Assembly: GCA_905235375.1 (NCBI GenBank) | Contig: CAJOLH010000018.1 | Span: 1-64,000, forward strand | DNA length: 64,000 nt | Source of the DNA: an uncultured Bacteroidales bacterium | GTDB taxonomy: Bacteria > Bacteroidota > Bacteroidia > Bacteroidales > UBA3663 | Reading direction: 5' to 3' | In this document: one piece after another, positions 28,446 through 37,539 of the stretch | How positions within the stretch are numbered: position 1 is the first letter of the stretch | Layout: every line of letters starts with the position of its first letter | Translations under genes and position numbers: made by a program | Notes under the pieces: generated by a model | What the model was told of the DNA's origin: nothing | What the model saw: only the letters and a program-made list of their open reading frames with translations | The model's database searches: none

Positions 28446-29762
28446 ATGCCAAGAATTTTCAATCCCGAGATGGAGTGCATGGACCGTGAGTCGATGCGGA
28501 AACTCCAGAGTGAGCGTCTTGTGGCAACCGTAAAACGGTGCTATGAACTTGTTCCCTTCTACAGACGTAAGATGGACGAACTGGGTGTCAAACCCGAAGA
28601 CATCAAAGGTGTGGAAGACATCACCAAGCTGCCGTTTACGACCAAGTACGACCTGCGTGATGAATATCCTTTTGGCCTTCAAGCAGTGCCGATGGATAAG
28701 ATTCGTCGTATCCATGCCTCTTCGGGAACAACTGGCAAACCCGTTGTCGGCACTTATACCGAAGCCGACCTCGACATGTGGGCCGAATGTGTGGCTCGTG
28801 TGATGTCGGTAGGCGACATTGGACCAGGCGATGTCGTTCAGGTATCCTACGGCTACGGTCTTTTCACCGGTGGCCTGGGTGCTCATGATGGTGCTGCCAA
28901 GCTCGGTGCTATCCAGCTGCCTACGTCATCGGGTAATTCGAAGAAGCAGCTCATGCTGATGAAGGATTTTGGCACGACAGCCATCGCCTGCACTCCTTCC
29001 TATGCGCTTCGTTTGGCCGAGGTGATGTCCGAGATGGGCATGAGTGCCCGTGACCTGAAGCTTCGCGTGGGCTTCTTCGGCGCAGAGCCATGGACGTGGG
29101 GCATTCGCCGTGAACTGGAGAAACGATTCAACATCAAGGCCATCGACATCTATGGACTCACTGAGATGTGCGGCCCCGGCGTGGGCGGCGAGTGTGAGTA
29201 TCAGGACGGCACACATGTGTGGGAAGATATGTTCCTGCCCGAAATCATCGATCCCGATACCTTGCAGCCTGTCCATCAGGGCGAGGAGGGCGAACTGGTA
29301 TTTACCTCACTCTGCAAGGAGGGTATGCCGATGATTCGTTATCGTACACGCGACCTTACGCATCTGATTTATGAGAAGTGCAAGTGCGGACGCACAGCCG
29401 TGCGTTTGGGCAAGATTCTGGGTCGTTCGGACGATATGCTTATCATCCGTGGTGTCAACGTCTTCCCAAGTCAGATCGAGACTGTCCTTACGGAATTTCC
29501 TGTATTTACACCGCAGTATTTCATCACTGTCGATCGCAAGGACAACGAAGATACCTTCGATCTTGACGTGGAACTTCGCACCGAATACTTCTCGCCCAAT
29601 CCCGCCAAGCAGATGCCTTACATCAAGCCGCTTTACGACCGCATCGTAAGCTTGGTAGGCATCAAACCCAATATCCATATTTTGCCTCCAGGTGCCATCG
29701 AACGTTCGTCGGGCAAAGCCAAGCACGTCAACGACAAGCGTAACTTCAAGGATTGGAAGTAA
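28446..29762 (+). CDS. Phenylacetate-CoA ligase family protein (second copy)
   Basis: The 438-residue protein has IHASSGTTGKPVVGTY (AMP-binding loop), YGYGLFTGGLGAHDGA, YGLTEMCGPGVGGECEY, and the C-terminal SSGKAKHVNDKR lysine motif. It is a full-length PaaK-type ligase. Coexistence of two ligases with an ACT protein between them points to a duplicated pathway step with different substrates or directions. Confidence 0.94.
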   Translation: MPRIFNPEMECMDRESMRKLQSERLVATVKRCYELVPFYRRKMDELGVKPEDIKGVEDITKLPFTTKYDLRDEYPFGLQAVPMDKIRRIHASSGTTGKPVVGTYTEADLDMWAECVARVMSVGDIGPGDVVQVSYGYGLFTGGLGAHDGAAKLGAIQLPTSSGNSKKQLMLMKDFGTTAIACTPSYALRLAEVMSEMGMSARDLKLRVGFFGAEPWTWGIRRELEKRFNIKAIDIYGLTEMCGPGVGGECEYQDGTHVWEDMFLPEIIDPDTLQPVHQGEEGELVFTSLCKEGMPMIRYRTRDLTHLIYEKCKCGRTAVRLGKILGRSDDMLIIRGVNVFPSQIETVLTEFPVFTPQYFITVDRKDNEDTFDLDVELRTEYFSPNPAKQMPYIKPLYDRIVSLVGIKPNIHILPPGAIERSSGKAKHVNDKRNFKDWK

Positions 29763-29903
29763 GTCTAAGGGATTCTAAAGGACTTTAAGGGACGCTAAGG
29801 GACTTTAAGGGACGTATGTTTCTTGTGCCCCATTCCCAACAGGCGAAGGTATCGTCACTTAATATCCCCAAATATCCCTTTATATCCCCAAATATCCCTT
29901 TAT
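29763..29903. repeat. Intergenic inverted low-complexity repeat
   Basis: Units such as CTTTAAGGGACG form the first half; after ~55 nt of unique sequence come AATATCCC/TTTATATCCCC units that are approximate reverse complements. The pattern is the same as at 23518 and 56107. Confidence 0.65.
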
Positions 29904-31211
29904 ATGCAAACCACCCCATTAGATTATCAGATTGTGACCGAGACGATCGATGCGATGCGTCTTGGTGATTTCAGCGGTGCCACTATCCGTGAAATTGCAA
30001 GTCTTGCTGGAACGCTCGAAAAGAAGACGGGCCAGCCGTTCATTCACTTGGAGATGGGTGTGCCTGGATTGAAGCCTTCACAAATCGGTATGGATGCTGA
30101 GAAAAAGGCGCTCGACGAGGGTTGTGCGGCCATCTATCCGCCCAATGCCGGAATTGCTCCGCTCAAGAATGCAGCCTCGCGATTCATCAAGGCCTTCATC
30201 GGTGTCGATTTGAAGCCAGAAGGATGTGTCGCAACTGTCGGTTCGATGCAGGGCACATTTGCCGTCTTTACCACCCTGCATCTTGCCATGCCCGAGCGTG
30301 ATTCCATCCTTTTCATTCATCCGGGCTTCCCTGTGCAGACCGACCAGTGCAAGGTGATTGGTCTGAAGCCTATCGGACTTGACATCCACGATTATCGCGG
30401 ACCGAAGTTGATCGAAAAGCTCGATGAGATGCTGTCGAAAGGCAACATCGCCGGCATCGTCTATAGCAATCCGAATAATCCCACATGGGTTTGTTTCACT
30501 GAAGAGGAGTTGAAGGGAATCGGCGAACTGGCTACCAAGCATGATGTCATTGTGCTGGAGGATTTGGCTTACTTCGCCATGGATTTCCGCCGCGACCTCT
30601 CGCATCCTTTCGAGGCTCCTTATCAAGCCACGGTGGCACGATATACGCAGAATTATGTGATGACCATTTCGGCTTCGAAGGCGTTCTCCTATGCGGGGCA
30701 GCGTATTGGCATGTGCTGCATTTCGGATGAGCTTTATCATCGCAAGTATCAGGCGCTGCATGAGCTGATGGGTGTGGCTGAATTCGGCCGTTTCCTCGAT
30801 GCGCGTATCATCTATACCCTTTCGTCGGGCTGTTGTCACAGCGTGCAGTATGGTATGGCTGCTATGATGGATGCTGCTTGCGATGGACGTTTCGACTTCG
30901 TCAATCAGGTGAAGGAATATGGCCGTCGTGCCGCCATCCTCAAGAAGGTGCTCCTTTCGAATGGTTTCTATCTGGTCTATGACAATGATATGGGCGAACC
31001 TCTGGCAGATGGTTTCTATTTCACGGTGCAGTACCCCGGCATGACCGATCTGCAACTGACGCGCGAGCTGATGTACTACGGAATAGCCGTCTTTCCGCTC
31101 GACACGATGGGTTCACACGAACAGGGAGTTCGTATTTGCACTTCGTTCTTCAAGCTTGAACAGGAACCGATCTTTGCCGAGCGTGTTGCAGCGTTCCGCG
31201 CCAATCATTAA
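29904..31211 (+). CDS. PLP-dependent aminotransferase, class I/II
   Basis: The start is the ATG at 29904; the ORF track extension runs through repeat DNA. The 435-residue protein has the PLP fold: NPNNPTWVCFTEEEL, VLEDLAYFAMDFR and the lysine motif TISASKAFSYAGQRIG. In this operon it is the likely source of arylpyruvates by transamination of phenylalanine, tyrosine or tryptophan, supplying IorAB. The substrate call is by context only. Confidence 0.88.
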   Translation: MQTTPLDYQIVTETIDAMRLGDFSGATIREIASLAGTLEKKTGQPFIHLEMGVPGLKPSQIGMDAEKKALDEGCAAIYPPNAGIAPLKNAASRFIKAFIGVDLKPEGCVATVGSMQGTFAVFTTLHLAMPERDSILFIHPGFPVQTDQCKVIGLKPIGLDIHDYRGPKLIEKLDEMLSKGNIAGIVYSNPNNPTWVCFTEEELKGIGELATKHDVIVLEDLAYFAMDFRRDLSHPFEAPYQATVARYTQNYVMTISASKAFSYAGQRIGMCCISDELYHRKYQALHELMGVAEFGRFLDARIIYTLSSGCCHSVQYGMAAMMDAACDGRFDFVNQVKEYGRRAAILKKVLLSNGFYLVYDNDMGEPLADGFYFTVQYPGMTDLQLTRELMYYGIAVFPLDTMGSHEQGVRICTSFFKLEQEPIFAERVAAFRANH

Positions 31212-31214
31212 GCG

Positions 31215-31703
31215 TCACTTGTGCACATCTACCACATCATAGACACCGTCGAGGAGGTTTTTCATGCCTTGGGCGTATTGTTGTGCGAAGATTTCGGCGG
31301 GAGTGTCGTCGATGATGCCGTAGTCGCGGAGAAGGCTTTCAACTTGCTGTTGGATGTTGATACTTAGTTCTTGTTCCCGTGGGTCGTGTCCGAGAGATGG
31401 TTCTTGCTGGTCACGTTCAAGAGAAAGTTTTTTGGCTTGTGAGGCAGCACGTGCCATCCGAGCCATGGCGAGCAATTTGAGAAAAAGTTCTTCGGGAACA
31501 GGTTCGTAACCTGTATTTGCAAAGATGGTTAATGGGAGGGTCTGGTGTTCGATGAGTTCCAGACCCTCTGTCGTCTTGATGATGGTTACGTCGAAGCGTT
31601 CGAAGTCGAGCACACTGCTCTGAACCTGGCGATTGACTCTCACCACGTCACGTCCCCACAATGGGTTGCGGCGGCAATAGCATTTCCCGACTTCGATTTC
31701 CAT
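31215..31703 (-). CDS. Hypothetical protein, 162 residues
   Basis: The start is placed at the ATG at 31703 (MEIEVGKCYCRRNPLWGRD), whose last base overlaps the stop of the next upstream gene by one base (TAATG). The upstream extension in the ORF track lies within that gene. The protein is soluble with a charged, helical middle (LLAMARMARAASQAKKLSLERDQQE). I do not recognise a family. Coupling to the CMD-cupin gene suggests shared expression. Confidence 0.75.
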   Translation of the reverse strand: MEIEVGKCYCRRNPLWGRDVVRVNRQVQSSVLDFERFDVTIIKTTEGLELIEHQTLPLTIFANTGYEPVPEELFLKLLAMARMARAASQAKKLSLERDQQEPSLGHDPREQELSINIQQQVESLLRDYGIIDDTPAEIFAQQYAQGMKNLLDGVYDVVDVHK

Positions 31704-32797
31704 TATTTTGCAGAAAGTTTGTTGTAGTGTTCGTCGCTGACGGGTTCGAGCCATTCGTTGGGCACTGAGCCTGGCTGTGTATTCTCGACTTCGACATGGA
31801 CAGCAAGATGCTGGAACCAGCTGTCGGCTTGCGCACCATGCCAATGCTTCACGCCTTCAGGGATATCGACGATGTCGCCAGCCTTGAGAGGAATGGCGGG
31901 TTTGCCCCATTCCTGATACCAGCCACGGCCCGACACGCATATCAGGACTTGGCGTGCGCCATGATGGATGTGCCAGTTGTTGCGGCAGCCAGGTTCGAAG
32001 GTGACATTGGCAAAGTTAAGCACGCTTTTCTCTTCGGCACTAAGATTGACGGGATGCAATCCGGCAAGATGGCTGTTGCCGATGAAATATTGTGCATAGC
32101 CTGTGTTGGGATTTCCCTTGGGCCAATCGCCAGCCACGGCATCGGCAGCATTGTCAATCTGCGAGAGTCCATTGTCGCGCAAGTATTTGCAGAGTTCATC
32201 CACCTGCTCCTGCGTGTTGCCCATATTTACTGCCCCGGCCTTGTGGGCGGCAAGTTGGGGAGCTACTCCTTTGAGGGACGAAAGGGCAGCTACGGTCACT
32301 ATCTCTCGATCGGCAGGCGAGAGCTGGTCGCCAGCGAAGATGTCTCCAAAGAGATGTGCTTTGAGATAATAGTCATCCTGCGGGCAGAATTCATAATCGA
32401 ACGGACGGCCTGTGAGCAGGGTTTGAACCTGAGTGCCTTGTTCAAGCGAAGACTTTGCGTCATCCCATACGGTAGGACGTGTCCATGTCTTGCCTTCGTT
32501 GTCAACGATGCCGTTGGCGTTGCGGTCTTCGAGCACCTTGCCCAAAACACCCAGCGCATTGAGCGAGCGCGGAAAACCAGTGTAGGCGTAGAGTTGCGAG
32601 AAAGCTTCCTTGAGTTCGTTGATGGTTACGCCGCCATCGAGAGCTGCACGAATGGCGGGGTCGAGTCGCACAAGGTCGCCTTGTGCTTCGAGGCTTGCTA
32701 CCGTAGCAAGATGAAGCTGTCGCTCAGTAAGGCTCTGAGCTGTAGTGGATGTTGCCATAGTCAAAAGAATGAATAATGTTGTAATTAATTGTTTCAT
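31703..32797 (-). CDS. Exported carboxymuconolactone decarboxylase-like / cupin fusion
   Basis: The 364-residue protein begins with a signal peptide (MKQLITTLFILLTMATSTTAQ). Residues ~30-230 hold two CMD/AhpD-like helical units (TINELKEAFSQLYAYTGFPRSLNAL; ADREIVTVAALSSLKGVAPQLAAHKAGAVNMG), and the C-terminal ~110 residues a cupin (EPGCRNNWHIHHGARQVLICVSGRGWYQEWG). Cytoplasmic CMD enzymes and cupins occur separately; exported fusions of this type are found in Bacteroidales and may act on quinones or peroxides. No redox CxxC of AhpD type is seen. Function unknown. Confidence 0.87.
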   Translation of the reverse strand: MKQLITTLFILLTMATSTTAQSLTERQLHLATVASLEAQGDLVRLDPAIRAALDGGVTINELKEAFSQLYAYTGFPRSLNALGVLGKVLEDRNANGIVDNEGKTWTRPTVWDDAKSSLEQGTQVQTLLTGRPFDYEFCPQDDYYLKAHLFGDIFAGDQLSPADREIVTVAALSSLKGVAPQLAAHKAGAVNMGNTQEQVDELCKYLRDNGLSQIDNAADAVAGDWPKGNPNTGYAQYFIGNSHLAGLHPVNLSAEEKSVLNFANVTFEPGCRNNWHIHHGARQVLICVSGRGWYQEWGKPAIPLKAGDIVDIPEGVKHWHGAQADSWFQHLAVHVEVENTQPGSVPNEWLEPVSDEHYNKLSAK

Positions 32798-32815
32798 GCG
32801 TTCTGTTTTATGTTA

Positions 32816-33334
32816 TTATTTGTGCTCTCCAATCATTTTTTCCATCCAGATCATGTCGAACCAAAGTCCGAACTTGTATCCGCATTGGTGGAAATGTGCC
32901 ACACGACGATATCCCAGATGCTCGTGGAACTCCGGGCTTTGGTGGGTGAGATACTGATTGGGAGTATCAAGCCAGGTGATGCAAGCATTCAGGTTGAGGA
33001 TACCCATCCGCTTGAGTTCGTCTTCGAGCCTTTCGTATAGTTTCTTGCCAATGCCTTTGCCATGCTGATGCATCTTGACGTAGATGGAAGTCTCGACACA
33101 ACGGCTGTAGGCAGCACGCGCCTTGAAGACTCCTGCGTACGCATAGCCGACTATCTCGCCGTCCTCTTCACAGACGAGATAAGGATAATGCGCCAACGTA
33201 TGCACGATGCGCTTTCGAAACTCCTCGACAGCCGGCACATCGTATTCGAAAGTGATGGCTGTCTGCTCGATATAGGGCGCATAGATGGCGAGGATGGCTT
33301 CTGCATCTTGTGGCATAGCTGTCCGAATATTCAT
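32816..33334 (-). CDS. GNAT N-acetyltransferase, phosphinothricin-acetyltransferase-like
   Basis: The 172-residue protein has the GNAT fold with the acetyl-CoA loop HQHGKGIGKKLYERL and IRTAMPQDAEAILAIYAPYIEQTAITFE at the N-terminus, typical of the Pat/Bar-like group. These enzymes acetylate amino groups of small molecules such as methionine sulfone or phosphinothricin. It ends 18 nt from the start of the CMD-cupin gene and is cotranscribed with it. Confidence 0.88.
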   Translation of the reverse strand: MNIRTAMPQDAEAILAIYAPYIEQTAITFEYDVPAVEEFRKRIVHTLAHYPYLVCEEDGEIVGYAYAGVFKARAAYSRCVETSIYVKMHQHGKGIGKKLYERLEDELKRMGILNLNACITWLDTPNQYLTHQSPEFHEHLGYRRVAHFHQCGYKFGLWFDMIWMEKMIGEHK

Positions 33335-33380
33335 TTGTGATAAAGAATTATAAATATTATTAATTTTTTGGGGTAATTAT

Positions 33381-33411
33381 TTGCTTTTCTTGTTGAATTG
33401 CTGTATCTTTG
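33381..33411 (+). promoter_or_regulatory. Rubrerythrin promoter
   Basis: TTG (33381-33383), 20 nt and TATCTTTG (33404-33411) match the consensus exactly. The predicted start near 33418 leaves a ~65-nt leader before the ATG at 33482 and shows that the ORF track start at 33398 is too far upstream. Confidence 0.85.
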
Positions 33412-33481
33412 CACCGGAACTCGTATTCAGCGTTGGTCATGGACGTTCCTTTATTTTTCTAACTTTAATTTTATTATCATT

Positions 33482-34024
33482 ATGGCAAAAACAAAGTATT
33501 CCGGAACACAGACGGAGAAGAATCTTGAAGCAGCCTTCGCGGGCGAATCACAAGCACGTAACAAATACACCTATTTTGCTTCGGTGGCAAAAAAGGAGGG
33601 TTATGAGCAGATTGCCGAACTTTTCCTCAAGACAGCCGACAATGAAAAGGAACATGCCAAGATGTGGTTCAAGGAACTCAACGGCATCGGTGATACACCT
33701 CAGAACCTCGAACATGCTGCCGATGGCGAGAACTATGAATGGACTGACATGTACGAGAATTTTGCCAAGACTGCCGAGGAAGAGGGATTCAAGGCATTGG
33801 CTATCAAGTTCCGTATGGTTGCCGCCATCGAGAAACGCCACGAAGAGCGCTATCGTGCATTGCTAAAGAACATCGAGACTGCTGCCGTCTTCGAGAAGAG
33901 TGAAGTGAAGGTGTGGGAATGTCGTAATTGCGGACATATAGTTGTCGGTACCAAGGCTCCGCAACTTTGCCCCGTTTGTGCACATCCACAATCATTCTTC
34001 GAGGTACACGTGGACAATTTCTAA
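33482..34024 (+). CDS. rbr: Rubrerythrin
   Basis: The start is moved to the ATG at 33482 because the track start overlaps the promoter. The 180-residue protein has the di-iron ferritin-like domain ([34 protein letters not shown]) and a C-terminal rubredoxin-like domain with paired cysteines ([21 protein letters not shown]). It reduces hydrogen peroxide in anaerobes. Monocistronic, with a consensus promoter. Confidence 0.97.
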   Translation: MAKTKYSGTQTEKNLEAAFAGESQARNKYTYFASVAKKEGYEQIAELFLKTADNEKEHAKMWFKELNGIGDTPQNLEHAADGENYEWTDMYENFAKTAEEEGFKALAIKFRMVAAIEKRHEERYRALLKNIETAAVFEKSEVKVWECRNCGHIVVGTKAPQLCPVCAHPQSFFEVHVDNF

Positions 34025-34105
34025 TATTTAGTCCACCGCTGCGCATCAGTAGTTGGGTCGTTCAATGACTGCGGAGAACGTAAGCGGTTTTCATTTTGGA
34101 AAAGA

Positions 34106-35299
34106 TTAACCGATGAGTGAAAGGATGTAGTTGCACTTCTCCTGATTGCCGAGTGTCTTGCCCTTGTCACAGGAGAGTTTGATGCAGTCGTGCCATTCGC
34201 GTGCTTCGGTGATGCGGCATTTGGTCAGTTTGATCACGATATTCGAAGGTTCGGCATTGTCGATGTCGCAGGTGATTTGTGTGCCTACGCCGTAACTATC
34301 GAGCACACGACCATTGCAGAACTTGTGGATGGCAATGCATTTATCGACATCGAGGCCATTGCTATAGACCACCTGCTTGGTCTTTGGGTCGATGCCGAGG
34401 CTCTTGTATTTGGCAATGATCTTCTCGGTCTGTTCCTCTTCGTCGCCGCTATCTACACGCAAGCCGCTGTACATCATGGCCATTCTCTTCGAAAGGTTGT
34501 TGAAGAAGACGTCGTCGCCGAAGCAATCGTAAAGGTAGATGCCATTGTTGCCGTCATAGACATCGCTGAACTTACGCATCACATTGTAATTGCACTCGAA
34601 GACACCGCTCACGTTCTCCTCGAACGAGATAAGTTGATGCGACATGGTTCCGAGAGGGGTGAGGCCAAGTTCCAAGGCAAACCAAACGTTGCTTGTGCCC
34701 GTAAAGCGTCCAGGCCACTGCTTGCTGTCATAGACATGCTTCATTGCCTTGAGCACCATCTTCTGGTGATCGTAGCTGAAGCGACGACGTGTTCCCATGT
34801 CGCCGAAGACGAGCCCGGCACCGAAAATCTTCTCGCTCTTGCTGACTGCCTTGGCATGTTCTTTCTCAAGGTTGTAGCTGTCGATGTCACCATTCAAGGT
34901 GTGAAGCAGTTCGGAGATGCTCGAAAGGATAGGCATCTCCCACATGATGGTGCTGAACCATTTGCCGCGAATGAGGATGCTGAGGTGTCCTTCTTCATCC
35001 TGATTGATTTTGACTTCCTTGGGATTGAAGCGGTAACCGCGCAGGAAGGTGAAGTACCAGAGCGGTAGCCAAACGAGTTTCGCGGTCATGAAATCGATTT
35101 CCTGGTCAGTGATGGTCACACCGGCCATGTAGTCGATTTGTTCCTGCAGGAGTTTGTCGAAGCCTTTGGGATAACAGGTCTTGTTGCGGTCAATAAAGGT
35201 GTATTCGACCTCTGCTCTCGGGTACTTCTGCATGATGTAGTACTGGCAGCTGAAGGTATAGAGGTCATTGTCGGTAAAGTGGGTGATGATTTGGCGCAT
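34106..35299 (-). CDS. pncB: Nicotinate phosphoribosyltransferase
   Basis: The 397-residue protein has the PncB-like N-terminus (ITHFTDNDLYTFSCQYYIMQKYP), GTSNVWFALELGLTPLGTMSHQ in the middle, with the phosphoribosyl/ phosphate-binding site VDSGDEEEQ and VYSNGLDVDKC. It forms nicotinate mononucleotide from nicotinate and PRPP in NAD salvage. It is last of a minus-strand run (bcp, HD, pncB), separated from the HD gene by an inverted repeat. Confidence 0.96.
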   Translation of the reverse strand: MRQIITHFTDNDLYTFSCQYYIMQKYPRAEVEYTFIDRNKTCYPKGFDKLLQEQIDYMAGVTITDQEIDFMTAKLVWLPLWYFTFLRGYRFNPKEVKINQDEEGHLSILIRGKWFSTIMWEMPILSSISELLHTLNGDIDSYNLEKEHAKAVSKSEKIFGAGLVFGDMGTRRRFSYDHQKMVLKAMKHVYDSKQWPGRFTGTSNVWFALELGLTPLGTMSHQLISFEENVSGVFECNYNVMRKFSDVYDGNNGIYLYDCFGDDVFFNNLSKRMAMMYSGLRVDSGDEEEQTEKIIAKYKSLGIDPKTKQVVYSNGLDVDKCIAIHKFCNGRVLDSYGVGTQITCDIDNAEPSNIVIKLTKCRITEAREWHDCIKLSCDKGKTLGNQEKCNYILSLIG

Positions 35300-35395
35300 A
35301 GGAGTGGAGTTAAGAGGGGTTTGAGGGGTTTGAGGAGTTTGAGGGGTTTAAGCAACCTTTCGAACCTTTTGAACCTTTTGAACCTTTCAAACCTT
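35300..35395. repeat. Intergenic inverted low-complexity repeat
   Basis: Four GGGGTTTGAGGAGTTTGA-like units are followed, after about 8 nt, by repeated AACCTTTTGAACCTTTC units. The halves are approximate reverse complements and would fold into a long hairpin between the HD gene and pncB. Confidence 0.7.
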
Positions 35396-36067
35396 TCAAA
35401 CCATATTTACAAATATCTGTTCATAGATTTGTCGAAGAAGGGCTTCGTCACGGATGATGTCACGCAGTTTGGCGAGTCGCTCGCCGTTGGGAGACTCGGG
35501 AATCCAAAGTTTCAGATAACCGCCTTCGGCATACTTTTCGTGCAGATGTTCAAGTGTTCGCTCGTAGTGTCCCTCTTTGTCAAGGTGGGGATAATGCGCA
35601 AATCCGTATTGCATTGTGCGGCGGATGATTTTGATGGGGTCAATGTCGCGATCGGCTTCTGCCACGATGCGTCCGTAGATGGTACGTGGAGGCAGCTTTG
35701 ACGAAGCGCGATGGTCTTCGGCAGCATCTGCCATTATCTCGATTTGCTCGGGCGTGAACCATCGCAGCAAGGTTCTGTCTTCGCGAATGATGCGTGCCGA
35801 GACGATGTGATGGGTGTCGCGTCCTTCCGTGAGGCCCATGTCGTGATAGGCTGCGATAGTGTACACCATATCGATGTCGATGATGGTCTTCGAGCCATCT
35901 TCATTTACGTATGCTGGCGAATCGTTGATGATATGGGCGAGGCTCAAACTTTGAGCAATGACCGTACGGGCGTGGTCTTCACGATGGGCAGCATCGAACG
36001 TAGCATAGTGGGGCAGGATATCCTGCTCCACGTATGCCATAAGTTCGGCATTGGGAGTTTGACTCAT
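35396..36067 (-). CDS. HD-domain phosphohydrolase
   Basis: The 223-residue protein has the HD motif residues in AHREDHARTV, AAYHDMGLTEG and AAEDHRAS, with VAEADRDID as the final aspartate. It resembles small bacterial HD hydrolases that act on nucleotides or other phosphoesters. Substrate is not known. It lies between bcp and pncB. Confidence 0.87.
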   Translation of the reverse strand: MSQTPNAELMAYVEQDILPHYATFDAAHREDHARTVIAQSLSLAHIINDSPAYVNEDGSKTIIDIDMVYTIAAYHDMGLTEGRDTHHIVSARIIREDRTLLRWFTPEQIEIMADAAEDHRASSKLPPRTIYGRIVAEADRDIDPIKIIRRTMQYGFAHYPHLDKEGHYERTLEHLHEKYAEGGYLKLWIPESPNGERLAKLRDIIRDEALLRQIYEQIFVNMV

Positions 36068-36106
36068 TTTTATTGAGAAGAATAGAAGGCGGGAAAGCCT
36101 GTAGCG

Positions 36107-36568
36107 TTATTTCTGGATATAGTCGAGAATCTGTTCGGCGTGAATCTTGGTCTTGATCTCCTTGGGGGTAAAAATCTTTTCGATTACACCCGCTTCGTTC
36201 ACGAGGTAGGTGGTGCGCAGTGTGCCGATGGTGCGACGACCGCATGACACTTTCTCGCCCCATGCGCCCAGCTGCTGAAGGAGTTCGGTGCTGGTGTCGG
36301 CAATGAGAGGGAACTCAAGGTTGTAGTTGTTGGCAAACTTCTGCTGTGCTTCCTGCTTGTCCTTGCTCACACCGATGATGGCATAGCCGGCAGCTTCGAG
36401 TGCTGCCTTGTGCTGCTGCAGGGAACATGCTTCAGCTGTGCAGCCAGGGGTGTTCGCACGTGGATAACTGTAGAGGACGATCTTGCGTCCGCGATAATCG
36501 CTCGCCTTGATCTCATTGCCGTTCTGGTCAATGCCAAGGACTTCGGGAATCTTATCTCCGACGTTCAT
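36107..36568 (-). CDS. bcp: Thioredoxin-dependent peroxiredoxin, BCP/PrxQ type
   Basis: The 153-residue protein has VGDKIPEVLGIDQNG, then the peroxidatic motif RANTPGCTAEACSLQQH with cysteines five residues apart (PrxQ pattern). It reduces peroxides using thioredoxin. Length is standard. It is followed 39 nt downstream by the HD gene. Confidence 0.96.
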   Translation of the reverse strand: MNVGDKIPEVLGIDQNGNEIKASDYRGRKIVLYSYPRANTPGCTAEACSLQQHKAALEAAGYAIIGVSKDKQEAQQKFANNYNLEFPLIADTSTELLQQLGAWGEKVSCGRRTIGTLRTTYLVNEAGVIEKIFTPKEIKTKIHAEQILDYIQK

Positions 36569-36654
36569 AATTTTTGATAATTATTGGGGATTTTATTGTA
36601 GCTATAGTGACTATAGTAACTATAGGACAAAAAGTGCTTAGGGCCGGCAATGCA

Positions 36655-37503
36655 CTATCTTCTCGGTGCAACCGCTGGCATGGCTTTGATGGGCTGGGGG
36701 ATAGGCCCAATGCCGGGGTGACCACCGTGTCCGTTGGCTTTCCAAAGGGCATCTTTGATGAGAGGGCCGAAGTCGATGCCCATCTTGGCACCACCTACTT
36801 TTACGAAAGGCTGCACAATGGGAACGACCTGATGACCTGAGAAGGAGTCGTAGGTCTGGCGTGCACCAACATCTATGCCAAAGGGTACGTTTGTATCTGT
36901 TTGGAAGGTGGCAAATCCACCCCACTGGAAGGCTTGTCCGATTTTGATGTCGGAGTTCGACAGGAACGTGCCGGGCATATAGTAGCCGAAGGCGGTGAGC
37001 GCAAAGTATTTCGATGGCTGCCAGGTCAACGCCCCATCGAACGATGCCGTATTGTAATAGACCGAATACTTATTGAGCGTAATGCCAGCATTGGCTGTCC
37101 AATAGTCGCCGAATTTCTGACTTACACCTGCATTGGCCGAAGCCACATATCCGAACATCAGACTGCCAGTGTAAAGGTGAGAGCCGTACATATAGCCCGT
37201 GTCCCAGGAAGGCAATACTGAACCTCGCGGGAACAAAGGCGCTCCATACCATCGCATTTCCTGAAGCTTGTTGTCTTCTTTAGTGTTTGAGAGCGTGCCT
37301 GTTTCGACGAGATCCTTTCTCCAGTCATTGTTGAGGTCTGTGTCCATGAAGCCCTTGTCTTCTATGCGGATGGGAGCTGTCAGTTCGTTGATGTCCTGTT
37401 CGGTCAGCGACGATGGGATGTTGGTCGAAAGGGAATCCTTCGACTCTTGCGCCATCAGCGTCAACGGCAGCAGCCACAGCAAAAGGAACAAGCTCTTCTT
37501 CAT
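36655..37503 (-). CDS. Exported beta-rich protein, unknown
   Basis: The 282-residue protein has a signal peptide (MKKSLFLLLWLLPLTLMAQ) followed by a ~70-residue linker, then alternating aromatic and glycine-rich strands (FGYVASANAGVSQKFGDYWTANAGITLNKYSVYYNT, FALTAFGYYMPG), which suggests an outer-membrane barrel. The tail is Gly/Pro-rich (GHGGHPGIGPIPQP). I do not recognise a named family. Confidence 0.8.
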   Translation of the reverse strand: MKKSLFLLLWLLPLTLMAQESKDSLSTNIPSSLTEQDINELTAPIRIEDKGFMDTDLNNDWRKDLVETGTLSNTKEDNKLQEMRWYGAPLFPRGSVLPSWDTGYMYGSHLYTGSLMFGYVASANAGVSQKFGDYWTANAGITLNKYSVYYNTASFDGALTWQPSKYFALTAFGYYMPGTFLSNSDIKIGQAFQWGGFATFQTDTNVPFGIDVGARQTYDSFSGHQVVPIVQPFVKVGGAKMGIDFGPLIKDALWKANGHGGHPGIGPIPQPIKAMPAVAPRR

Positions 37504-37539
37504 GGCTCAATCTGACCTGCAATTATTCCATGTCAACTG

